This document shows, piece after piece, positions 27,570 through 37,559 of a stretch of 63,310 bases of DNA (the stretch's first letter is position 1; each line of letters starts with the position of its first letter). The stretch is taken from NCBI GenBank assembly GCA_033064195.1, contig JARBJD010000393.1, forward strand, positions 1-63,310. Direction: 5' to 3'. This stretch comes from Blattamonas nauphoetae (Eukaryota > Preaxostyla > Oxymonadida). The notes under the pieces are model-generated. The model saw only the letters and a list, made by a program, of their open reading frames with translations, ran no database searches and had not been told where the DNA came from. The position numbers and the translations under genes were made by a program.

Positions 27570-30073
27570 TTAATATCCTCTCTTCACTTCTTCATATGCT
27601 TCTTGGAGTCGGCGATCAATGACATATCGCACTCGTGGTTGTCCATTCTCAATCCAGAACAGCCAATATGATGCTTGATGCAATGCTAGAATCAGCGGAG
27701 GAGGTCCTTCTGGAGTTGATGTGAAATATGGATCAGGTTCGCCTTGTTTGATTGGGGTTCCTCTGAAGACAATGTTCACTGATTCTGCTGTCGATATGCC
27801 TTCTTCTCCACCAGCAATTTCACTTCGATCTGTTGGAACCATAAATGTGAATGAAGTTGCATCTGTTGATGGTCTCAGTTTCCTGCTCTCCTTTCCACCA
27901 TAGATGTAGTTGCGAGGTTCACAAATGGAATTCTCAAACTCTTGTGTTGCAGAACAGCCAATGAAATCACCGTTCACCATCATCATTTGATAGAACTCTG
28001 GTGAGTTTGTTGACATTGGGAAATTGGGATAATTATTTCCTAGCATTTCGAAGTGACCAACATATTGAGGATTTCTGAAGACTGTACACTCGTTTGGTCG
28101 ATCGGGGAATAAGCACATAAGATTCATGAGATTGTTGAGTTTGATACTAATGTTTGATCTCACTCCCATTGCATTTGCAGATGATTGAAATGATTGTGTG
28201 TCAATTCTTTCTGCTTTCAAGACGTACAATGTCTTTGAATATGTGTTGAAGAGGGATTGTTTCGTTGCATCAGTGATTTGATATCCGTACAGGTAGACTA
28301 GTTCTGAATTGTATTTTAATTTTTCAGAAATGTATTTTAATATTTCAGAAATGAACATAATTGTTCAGAAATGTATTTTAATTGTTCAGAAATGAACATG
28401 ATAGTTCACAAATGAACAGAGATTTTTCAGAAATGAACAGCGATTATTCTGAAATGAACAGTGATTATTCAGAATTGAACGGCCTCTCTCTGTGTTCAGA
28501 TTTGTGATTCATTCTCGACTTTAAACTCAACATGAGAATATCGAGGCGATCTCATCGTCGTCATCGGTGATGATCATTGGTTTTCGAAGTGGAATTATCG
28601 TGCACTATCCTGGACAATGTCATTCAGTGTTGGAGTTCAATTTTTGTGCTCTTTTCATAAGAAATGACCACGAGTTAGATGTTGGTTGATTTTAGCTCCT
28701 CGTCTGTCAAAATACCTGTGAACTGAACCCGATTAAAGAAAACTTTGGAACTATTAAGTAGGTCTTCTGAGATGAGAACAACCATTTATCTTATATAATT
28801 CAAAATCTCTCAGTGCGATTACCTGACGATATATGACAGTGGTCATTTAAATGGAGTTCCATCCGTTCTTTCAACCTCTTGTAAAATGTGTCGTCGAAAA
28901 AATATGCATGTAAAAGGACTGTTCATTTACGAACAATCACTGTTCATTTCAGAAAAATCTCTATTCATACATGAATAATTCCTGTTCATTTTTGAATAAT
29001 TAAAATACATTTCTGAACAATTATGTTCATTTCTGAACAATAAAAATGCATTTCTGAACAATTATGTTCATTTCTGAATAATTAAAATTCAATTCAGAAC
29101 TAGTCTAGCTGTAGCAAATAGAAGTGACTTTGTCCACCGATGAACTCAGAACCGTGGAAGTGGTTGATTTAACTGTAGTATGCACAATTCCAGTACTTGG
29201 ATCTGGATCTGAATATGTATATAATTGATAAACTGGATTTCCGATTTGTGTGAATTCTTGAGTCACATTTGTGAATTCTCCATCTTGTAATAGTGCGTGA
29301 TGAGATTTGTGAGTAGTATATTTTCCTGTTGGATCTTTCTCCACGTATCGTTCAAGTCCTTTTCGAATGACTGTGGGTACTCGAATCGGACAGTACACAA
29401 GTGAATCAGTTGTTAAATGAAATCTCAAACGTAAATTACCAAAGATGGAATTTGGATACTGATCAAAAGTACTCAGTGGAAGTAAATTCACAAACGGAAT
29501 AACCAGAGGAATTGTAATTGGGAACACTGTTTCAGTATTTGGAGTTGGAGAAAAGTAGCATCCACAAACACTTGGATCCATTCTCTGAACATTTTCAAAA
29601 AGACTGTAGCAATGCTTCATGTTGTTTTTCTCTTCAAATGACTTGAATGTATGATACAGAAATGATTCGTGAACATGATTATTCTGGAGTGTATTGTCAA
29701 TGATGTTTCCTTTACTGTCGACGAGTCTCATATCTCGAATTGCATCTGATGATGACTTATATCCGTAGAACATTGCATACATGTTAGGGTAGTAGTTTCT
29801 GTCTGTCGTCGGTTGCTCATACGGAACAGTGATCGTTAGATCTATTCGTAAATGACTCTTCGCAAACTCAGTCACATCATGACCATCATAGCACAGTGGA
29901 ACTTCAATCTCATCTCCGATTCTGCAAGGCATAGGTGGATTCGTTGGATGCACTTCTTGGATGGAATAAATGTGTGGCTCTGAATCCCATTGTTTTGGCA
30001 GATATGATTGCACTTCGATTTGCTCAATTAATGTCGATGTTGGTTTGGATTGATTTGATCCGATACTTCTCAT
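27570..30073 (-). pseudogene. Second capsid-like gene of Polinton B, interrupted by an insertion
   Basis: Starts just after TTTTTTATTTTTCAATAAATG and has the same block order as the main capsid protein: an early GDEIEVPLCYDG strand region, FYGYKSSSDAIRDMRLVDSKGN (compare GLKHSASIFRDLTVLHNNQ), MKHCYSLFENV, a proline-rich FGNLRLRFHLTTDSLVYCPI (compare FGDLKLSVHINEDAFVCCPV), and at the C-terminus ALHQASYWLFWIENGQPRVRY (compare ATTATTWWVLRYSNGKPKVEY). I infer a diverged paralogue of the capsid protein. A 798-bp foldback-like element sits in the middle of the gene. Broken. Confidence 0.75.
28302..29099. mobile_element. 798-bp foldback-like non-autonomous element
   Basis: Ends TTCTGAATTG...CAATTCAGAA are inverted and flanked by CTAG on both sides, a possible target duplication; the match can be extended outwards, so the exact boundary is uncertain. 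Each arm carries a run of ~20-bp subrepeats built on TTCAGAAATGAACA, in opposite orientation in the two arms. The ~430-bp centre has no open frame of note. Family unknown; it resembles foldback/MITE elements. Confidence 0.75.
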
Positions 30074-30125
30074 TTATTGAAAAATAAAAAATACAATATC
30101 ATAATTTTCTTTTACTGTTTTGTCT

Positions 30126-31985
30126 CTACATGATTCCTAAATCTTTGTGCAACGCTTTCAATGTGTGATTTGGGTAGTACTCAACTTTTGGTTTGCCATT
30201 ACTGTATCGTAATACCCACCATGTGGTTGCGGTTGTTGCTAAAATTGGTGCAGGAGGATGAGTAAATGTTGTCATGTTTCCACCACTTTGACTTGGATTG
30301 TAGACATTGTAGTATGTGTCCAGCTTACCTTGATAAATGGGATATGATCTTAAAGTGACAGGAACGTTTCCTTTGGAACTGATGGAATCATTACAGTTCG
30401 TTGGACACCCACTTCTCTGTGTTGAAAAGCACATAAGGAAGTCAGTGTTGTCATGAATCGGTCGAACTCTTGTCATTGTCTCATTGGGATAATTCTGATC
30501 ACCAGTGAGTTTCTCTTCAACGAGAGAATCTGTCAGTGATCGCTCCAAGTCGTCAGGAACAGCTAGATAGGAATCGAGATTAAGAGTCGAGAATGCAAAT
30601 TGATAGAAGCGAGCTCCAATTGTTGTTGTCGGTTGATCTGGATAGTATTTGTCGAGTAGATTCACTTGGATATCCTTTTGCATTGGATTGTGGAAACAAG
30701 TGACTTCATTGTCGTAGTGACGGAAGAGAAGCATGATGTCCTTGGCATTAACAACCACCATTTGTTGAGTGCAATTAATGCCTGTTTCAGTTGGTGTCTT
30801 CTGAAATGGATAGAACGATATCTTTTCTGCTGGAATAGTTCCTGGACGATCCTGATACATTTTCTTGAGATTCTCTTTCGCAATTTCTTTCATATTGTAT
30901 CCAGAGCTCATGCAATACACATCATCAATTTGATACTCGGTGATGTTTAGTGAGATGTACTGATCCACGTATTCTGGTTCTGTCGTAACTGTACCAGCTG
31001 ATGAATACACAATGTCTTTCGTAACTGATGGTTGCAGAAATGATTGACCAATTTGAACGAAGTTCTTTGTGCATGAGGTTACGAGATTGTTTAAGAAATA
31101 GGGACGATGCTGAATACAATCGGCAATTGATGCTTTTATCTTAGGCGCTGCAGCAGTCCCAGTAACGATTAATGAAAGTGTGTTCTTCAGAGTGAGTTCA
31201 GGATTAACTGGACAACACACAAATGCATCTTCATTGATGTGAACGCTCAGTTTCAAATCTCCAAAGAGACACGCAGGATAGTCAGTCATTCCAGAGAAGA
31301 TGAGAAGATCTTCAAGATTGATTGACACACGAATAGGTACATCAATACTGTCTTTGAATACTCCAGTTCCAGAAGTTGTTGTGAAATCAGAAAGTGGAAT
31401 ATAAACACCAGCAACAGATTCGTCATGATTCCATGCATTCTGCCAAGGTGTGTGACAATGTTTACGATTCTCCAATTGACTCTTTGGCTTGATCATATTG
31501 TAGATGTGAGACTCCATTGACACGTCATTTGTTGTTGTGCTGATGATTCTCTGATTGTTGTGAAGAACAGTAAGGTCACGAAAGATTGATGCCGAATGTT
31601 TGAGTCCAACGAATATGAATATCCTCTCATTCATGTACGATCCATTTTTACTGGAATTTGTCTTCCAATTATTCACTTTAAGCCTTGCTGTCATTGTGAA
31701 CGTAATGAAGGAATCATCGATTTGACAAATGTCTTGATTACCAGTCAACGGAATGATTATTTCCTGTCCTTTGTAGAATCGTGAATTCTCGGATGGTTTT
31801 AATTCCTGAATGGAAGTACTGTGTGCTCCATCATTCAGAAGGTAATTGATGTGATGCTCAGACATTAGTTGCTGTTGTATTTGACCAATATCATCTCGAG
31901 TGTTCTTGATTGATCCAGTTGTATTTCCAGTCAAAGATGATGCTCCTGTTCTTTTGTTTGTCAGATGTGTTAATGTGAGTTCATT
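30126..31985 (-). pseudogene. Polinton major capsid protein, copy B
   Basis: Reads the same as the copy A capsid protein over almost its whole length, and the nucleotide sequence appears identical in the long stretches compared. Followed by the shared TTTTTTATTTTTCAATAAA motif and the second capsid-like gene. The locus is nearly whole (about one break). Confidence 0.85.
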
Positions 31986-32013
31986 TTATCAAAAATAAAA
32001 AAACAATATTGCT

Positions 32014-32313
32014 TATTTCTTTTCAGTTTCTTCTTCTTCGCTTTCGGCTTCAGCTTTTCTTCTAGTCTCAGTATTTCTCCTCTGAGTTTGTGTGCAACTG
32101 AGTGTTTCCTTCATTCATTGCTTGCTCGTATTGTGCCATCTTTTCTGCAAGGATTTGTTGATCCGACTTCACATCTGGAATCATCTCCACACCAGTCTGT
32201 GCAACCTTCGAAATCAGTGGTCCAACGAAGGGAATGAGATTCAGAAATGGAGCTCCAACTCTGAGTATGTTTTTTCCGACTGCTGCTAATTTTGATAACC
32301 AACCTGGTGCCAT
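32014..32313 (-). pseudogene. MAPG-type small protein 2, copy B
   Basis: Same amphipathic MAPGWLSKLAAVGKNIL start as copy A. Lies between the capsid gene and MAPG protein 1. Broken (about one break). Confidence 0.6.
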
Positions 32314-32347
32314 TTATGTAAAAATAAAAAACTAGAACATAAACAAA

Positions 32348-32674
32348 TTATAATCCTTTGAATTGAATTTTGGAATTTGACGACTGGGGCATGTCATCGT
32401 TTGAATACCGTCCATTTCGTGGAGGTTCATAATCTATCATCTGTTGTTGTGGTGCTCGATTGATTGCTTTGTTTTGCTGGTACATCCATCATTCCGCCGA
32501 AGCCACTGATGATTCCTCCTGCTGTTTGTCCAAACTTGTTGTTTGTCCAAACTTGTTGTTTGTCTGTGAGAGCAAGCCACCTCCAACCTGAAGCAGTGAT
32601 GGAGCAAGCGGTTTGATGAATTGAAAGAACTGTTTGCCAATATTTTTGAGTTTGTTGAAACTTCCTGGTGCCAT
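32348..32674 (-). pseudogene. MAPG-type small protein 1, copy B
   Basis: Starts MAPGSFNKLKNIGKQFF and is preceded by the family T-rich motif. Contains a short local duplication around NNKFGQT. Broken (about two breaks). Confidence 0.6.
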
Positions 32675-32710
32675 TTATGTAAAAAATAAAAATACAATTC
32701 ATTAATTTTT

Positions 32711-33298
32711 CTAACGAGGAATTGCCTTTGTCAATGAAATTCCATAATTGAGTATAGTGTTGTATGCTTCGTTGAAGGCAATGCTCATATCTTTTCCACC
32801 AACAAGAATCTTGAAAATTGTTCGAAAGATTGGTAGTTTATTCAGACATAGACACTTGTCAGACAAATCATCCAGTTCGATCACCACATCATTGATTCCA
32901 GTGAGTGTCGCAATCAGTGCACATAAATCACTTTGGTTTGTGATCAGTTTCTTCGATGGTTCAATGAGATTATTCAGTAGTTTCTTTTCACAAGCAAATG
33001 CATTCTTGTAAACAAGCAATAATTGATCTTTGAATGCTGCAATGTTGGATGTGTACTCACGAAGTGGGATTGAACGACTTTGGATTGGTGCTGATGGATA
33101 GATCTCAAGTGGTGGTGGATCATACGTTCCTGGAACATTGTCTAGTTCGACATTCGCGCATTGTTCATTTCGATCTTCGAGTTTTGATCTTCCAGAAGAT
33201 GCTCCTTTGTTATCGATGATCACATTGTTGGTGATTGACGTTGGAACTGAAGAAGAACTTGTGTGTTTCGTAAATTGACAACTTAGAATTGGCTGCAT
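32711..33298 (-). CDS. ~195-residue Polinton protein, copy B
   Basis: Differs from copy A at only a few residues and keeps the YPSAPIQSR stretch and the cysteine-bearing C-terminal part. Looks whole. Confidence 0.7.
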   Translation of the reverse strand: MQPILSCQFTKHTSSSSVPTSITNNVIIDNKGASSGRSKLEDRNEQCANVELDNVPGTYDPPPLEIYPSAPIQSRSIPLREYTSNIAAFKDQLLLVYKNAFACEKKLLNNLIEPSKKLITNQSDLCALIATLTGINDVVIELDDLSDKCLCLNKLPIFRTIFKILVGGKDMSIAFNEAYNTILNYGISLTKAIPR

Positions 33299-33341
33299 CA
33301 CTTTCTATAAAAATAAAAATATATATTTATGTTTTAATCAC

Positions 33342-34286
33342 TCATATCTTTCTCCAAGTGTGCGAATCGAGAATATTCAGGCATATGTCCTGTTTGGTAT
33401 CTTCCGATATCTCCGTTCTTGTTCGGTACGCTGCAGTTGTCTGTTCGTTCACAAATGTTGAGATGTTTGCTGAATAACGACCAAGGAAAGTTTGCAGATC
33501 TTCTGTTTTTGTGATGATTTCGAGAAACTGTGGATGAATCTGTTCCTTAAACGCTTTTCTTGCTTTCGTTCTCTGATGATCTGGATTTGAACTGATGAAA
33601 CCTTCAACATAATCTTCAAGCCATTGATCCCACATCTTTGATGCAATTTTAGACTGAATGGAATTGAAAACCATATTGTCCAACACTCCTTTCCCAGTGT
33701 CTGCAGGTTGTTCTCGACTGGCTCGATACAGCTTCAAAACATTGGTCATGAATTCACCAACAGCTTTCTTCATTATTGCATAAGGTTGTTGTGATCGTTG
33801 TGCTTGCATTTCTTGGTAGTTGACTTCACGATAGCTTCCAGGCAAAGCGTATTCTCCAGTCTTGAGGAAGTTGTTGTGTGCAGCTTTGATTCTTCTTCCA
33901 TGATCTTGACGAAATGATGAGTATGGAGTTTGTCTTCGCATATCTGGTGTTGGATTCATTGAATAGTATGTCTCGACGACAGGTCGACTGTTGTATGATG
34001 CAAGCATGAAACCATTTGCTGCAACCAGATCTCCATTGTCTCTGTCGTAGACCATCACATCAGGAACTTTTCCATGTTTTTCCATCTGAACCGTCCAATT
34101 TTGTCCAGTCCTTTCAATGTATTCCAAAGCTGATGGAACACTACTGAGTGCAGAATTGAATTTGGTGCGAATGTCATCATCAGCATAGATTCTTTTCATT
34201 GCATCCAAAGCCCCCTGATCATATCTCATTTTCGGTTTCTTCGCTGGTGCTTTTCTCTTTGCGGGAATGTATTGTATCTTCGACAT
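33342..34286 (-). pseudogene. ~315-residue Polinton protein, copy B
   Basis: Homologue of 9,783-10,736 with the same basic N-terminal tail. The first 130 residues are the same as A, then come patches of difference (EYALPGSYRE, NVLKLYRASRE). Broken near one end (about one break). Divergent from the ATPase gene, as in A and C. Confidence 0.7.
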
Positions 34287-34345
34287 TGTGTTTTCATACA
34301 AAATAAAAAATCCAAAACTATATTTTAATTAGAGAGAAATCATAA

Positions 34346-35257
34346 ATGAAAAGAACGAATTCCATTCTGAGGACATCGCCCGTATCTTCAACAACAAAAT
34401 CTTTGGTTTCGCGGAGGGTGGAACCCTCTTCTCTTACAGCATACGTGAATGCAAAACTGAGTGAAGCATCTAGTAGGAATGTGTCTCATGAAGTTCAATC
34501 ACAGATTCATCCAGATCTGAATTTCAATCGCAACAGTGTGAATGTCCTGGTTGGAAATAGAGGAAGTGGAAAAACATTCAATGCTCTTCGAGAGGTTGCC
34601 AAGCTCCAAAATGTTCAAGTAAGAAATGAATTGTTTCATCTCTTTGTCTTCGTCACCGATAAGAACATTGATCCGACATTCGATAAATTCAAACCAATAC
34701 TGAACGTTCCATATGTGAAAGTCAAATATGATGAAGCACTTCCATTTCTGTTGGAACTCTCTGAATCGAAAGCTGCGTATGAAGAGATCATTGATAATCA
34801 GTGGCAGAATAGAATCACTGATGAATGCAGAGAGGATCTCTTTGACTCACTTTACATTGATGACTTCTCAGTGAAGAATCTCCAAACGATTATCCTTCTT
34901 GATGACTGTCGTAGAATCCTAGGTGAACGTAGAACATCCAAAAATAGAATGACAATGATGGACTTACTACTGGAGAATCGACAACCAAAGTTCACATTCT
35001 TTCTGACGATGCATGAGCTCTTCAGTTTGTCAGCAGATATGAAGTCAAACATTGATTCGATGTGGATCTTTGGTGGATTCAACAAAGAACGAATCAGTCG
35101 AGTCTATCCTCAATTGAACTCACCGATTGACATTCGACAATTCTGGAATGTCTATCAACGGAAACAAAAATGTGAAGCGATCATTCTTCGATACAACACT
35201 GATGGAGTTGCTCTGACAGAGATCAACAAAGAAGGATTAAACCGAACTGTCCGTTAA
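34346..35257 (+). CDS. Polinton packaging ATPase, copy B
   Basis: 303 residues with VGNRGSGKT and TIILLDDCRRIL as in copy A. Again the only gene in its block on the opposite strand, converging on the 119-residue gene. Looks whole. Confidence 0.9.
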   Translation: MKRTNSILRTSPVSSTTKSLVSRRVEPSSLTAYVNAKLSEASSRNVSHEVQSQIHPDLNFNRNSVNVLVGNRGSGKTFNALREVAKLQNVQVRNELFHLFVFVTDKNIDPTFDKFKPILNVPYVKVKYDEALPFLLELSESKAAYEEIIDNQWQNRITDECREDLFDSLYIDDFSVKNLQTIILLDDCRRILGERRTSKNRMTMMDLLLENRQPKFTFFLTMHELFSLSADMKSNIDSMWIFGGFNKERISRVYPQLNSPIDIRQFWNVYQRKQKCEAIILRYNTDGVALTEINKEGLNRTVR

Positions 35258-35596
35258 CTCTTGGATAAGGTTCCCAATAGTCTCGTCAAGACTTCGAAGC
35301 CTCATGCTGAGTGTGTCTGTCAGTGTTCGAATTGATTCTTCAATGTCTGAAAGTCTTTGATCAATCGAGAGTGAAGTGGAGTCACCGTTGTTCTCATTGC
35401 TTGCCTTTCTCAGTGCTATCTCACCTCTTATTTTTGTGATTCTGTATCCATCAATTCTGATTAACCTGTTCAGTTTCTGAGTTGTGAATTTATTCAGTTC
35501 TTCTCTATTCTTTTCCAAATGTCTCTGAAAGTCATAGATGTTTTCAAAACATTTCTGTTCAGGATCAAACGGTACTAAAATTTTCAGTGATGACAT
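35237..35596 (-). CDS. 119-residue coiled-coil protein, copy B
   Basis: Near-identical to 8,473-8,832, with the RIDGYRITKIRGEIALRK block and C-terminal coiled coil. Overlaps the ATPase 3' end by about 20 bases, an arrangement kept in all three copies. Confidence 0.75.
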   Translation of the reverse strand: MSSLKILVPFDPEQKCFENIYDFQRHLEKNREELNKFTTQKLNRLIRIDGYRITKIRGEIALRKASNENNGDSTSLSIDQRLSDIEESIRTLTDTLSMRLRSLDETIGNLIQELTDSSV

Positions 35597-35631
35597 TTAA
35601 ATGGAATAAAAATATTCGAAACAGTTTTGAT

Positions 35632-37557
35632 TTAAACTATATTGAACTCATTAATGAACTCAGGAGTTAAATTGTCAATTGAGTCTGCATGGAACTTTGT
35701 GTGTTGAATCGGAACGTACACTATTTTTGGTAGACATGTGAGTCCATTCAGAAGTTTAGCTACAACATTTCCGTGTTTGTACTCAATGAATTGTCCAACA
35801 AACTGAAACTGTCTTCGCTTCTTCTGAAACTTGGCAACAGTCTTGTTCAAGTCAAGGTGAATCAACAATACGTTTCCTGGCTTGTATCGCCACAGCAGCT
35901 GTGTTGTCTGCTGTTGTTGGATGTTCTTCAATTGCTCTTCACAACTGGAGATATACAATGCTTCGATTTCACGATTGTTTTGTGCTTGCTCTGGAGTGAA
36001 CTTGTTCCAGTACGCTCGATGAGGAGTCATGTTGTAGTATTCCACCATCTGATTCATCAATGAATGATTTGCCATTTGTGTTGCATTGTCTTGGAATCCA
36101 TCTCTGATTGTTCTGATCACTCGATCCACAACTCTGTTGTGATTTGTGAAAGGTGAACTTGTGAAATAAGTGCTGACCTTTTGTTTCTTGAAATACGTTG
36201 TTGCTTCTCCACTTGTCCATGCTGCTTCTCCATCACCACGAATGTTGTTGACATGTACACCACGATAATTAATCAGATCATTGATTGCAGTCTTGACTTT
36301 GCTCCATGATTTATCCAGGACAGGAATCACAACAAGGTACTTAGTGTTTATGTTGATGGCAAATAGGTAAATCTGAAGTACTGTTTTCGACGTTGGTGAT
36401 TGGATAAAGACAAGATCAATTTCCCAGGATCCAAACTTGGGAGAGAAGTACGGTCTGTCACATTTCTGTGGAACCTTTTTGTCTGATGTCTGATGTGGAT
36501 CTCCAGTGATGTCTTTGGACATAAATTGTATCTTTGATCGAAACGGATATTGTATTTTTGTCACGGCTTTTGGAATCGTTGGTTGATCAATCATCAATGT
36601 GTTACCTCCTTGTTCCCTCCTTATTTTCCGAGGATGTGTAGAATCCCATCGGTGAACATATTCATCGTACCATTCCTGAAATGATCTTCCACCAAATGGG
36701 ATTTGTTTAGGATGTGCTAAAATGAACTCAGTTTCGTCATTTCCGAGAGTTCTGCTTACGTGTGAAAGAATAAACATATTTCGATTCAGTTTCTTTGATT
36801 CAACGATCTGTTTGTCAATGAATTCTTCCATTTTCTGTTGATTGTCCATCATTGAATTCTCTGCTTTGATTTGTTCCTCCTCTGAATTGTCCTTCTGTTG
36901 ATGGTCAAAATAGCCTTTCACTCGTTCCAACATTCCCAGCACTTGCCTTGTCGTTGGTTCGACCTTGTTGATCTCTCTCACATATGGCACAAAACCTTTG
37001 TCTATCTTCACAATTGTTTGTGGATCTGGTGACTTGGGAATCAGTGGATCATCATCTTCAAACCTCATCTCTTTCATTGGAAATTCATATTCTGAACCAA
37101 TTGATGTCGGGTTTCTCTTCTGTCCAGGAATGATTGGAGATTCAGGAGGTTCAATAGCAATTGGTTGGGGAAGTTGTGTTGGAATTACGATGGCTGGTGG
37201 TTGATTAAAATGAATATTCTGTGATTCCTGATAATACTGTTGATATGCTCTGTACGCTTGTCTTGCAGTGTTGTTACTAAGGATCCATCCGGTGAATTGT
37301 TTCACAAATCTTTGAACAACTATTTTTCCATCAGCAATGTTTAAATCAGGAGGTAATTCTCCATTCAGCCAGTCATTGAAGTATGTCTCATCATTTGCGT
37401 CGTATTGTCCATTTGAATCATTGACATGATAGGTTGGTAGAATTTGCGAAAACGTCAATGTGACTCTGTATATTTTAGTCTCGGAATGGAACGTATTGTC
37501 CAGGAGTTTCTTCACTATTTGATCAATTTGTTTTGAACTCAAAAATGGTCTAGCCAT
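35632..37557 (-). CDS. Polinton integrase, copy B
   Basis: 641 residues with the RVE core (FGSWEIDLVF, NIRGDGEAAW, NHNRVVDRVIRTIRD) and the same C-terminal domain as A. Single open frame; looks whole. The T-rich motif with AAATGG lies at the start. Confidence 0.9.
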   Translation of the reverse strand: MARPFLSSKQIDQIVKKLLDNTFHSETKIYRVTLTFSQILPTYHVNDSNGQYDANDETYFNDWLNGELPPDLNIADGKIVVQRFVKQFTGWILSNNTARQAYRAYQQYYQESQNIHFNQPPAIVIPTQLPQPIAIEPPESPIIPGQKRNPTSIGSEYEFPMKEMRFEDDDPLIPKSPDPQTIVKIDKGFVPYVREINKVEPTTRQVLGMLERVKGYFDHQQKDNSEEEQIKAENSMMDNQQKMEEFIDKQIVESKKLNRNMFILSHVSRTLGNDETEFILAHPKQIPFGGRSFQEWYDEYVHRWDSTHPRKIRREQGGNTLMIDQPTIPKAVTKIQYPFRSKIQFMSKDITGDPHQTSDKKVPQKCDRPYFSPKFGSWEIDLVFIQSPTSKTVLQIYLFAININTKYLVVIPVLDKSWSKVKTAINDLINYRGVHVNNIRGDGEAAWTSGEATTYFKKQKVSTYFTSSPFTNHNRVVDRVIRTIRDGFQDNATQMANHSLMNQMVEYYNMTPHRAYWNKFTPEQAQNNREIEALYISSCEEQLKNIQQQQTTQLLWRYKPGNVLLIHLDLNKTVAKFQKKRRQFQFVGQFIEYKHGNVVAKLLNGLTCLPKIVYVPIQHTKFHADSIDNLTPEFINEFNIV

Positions 37558-37559
37558 TT

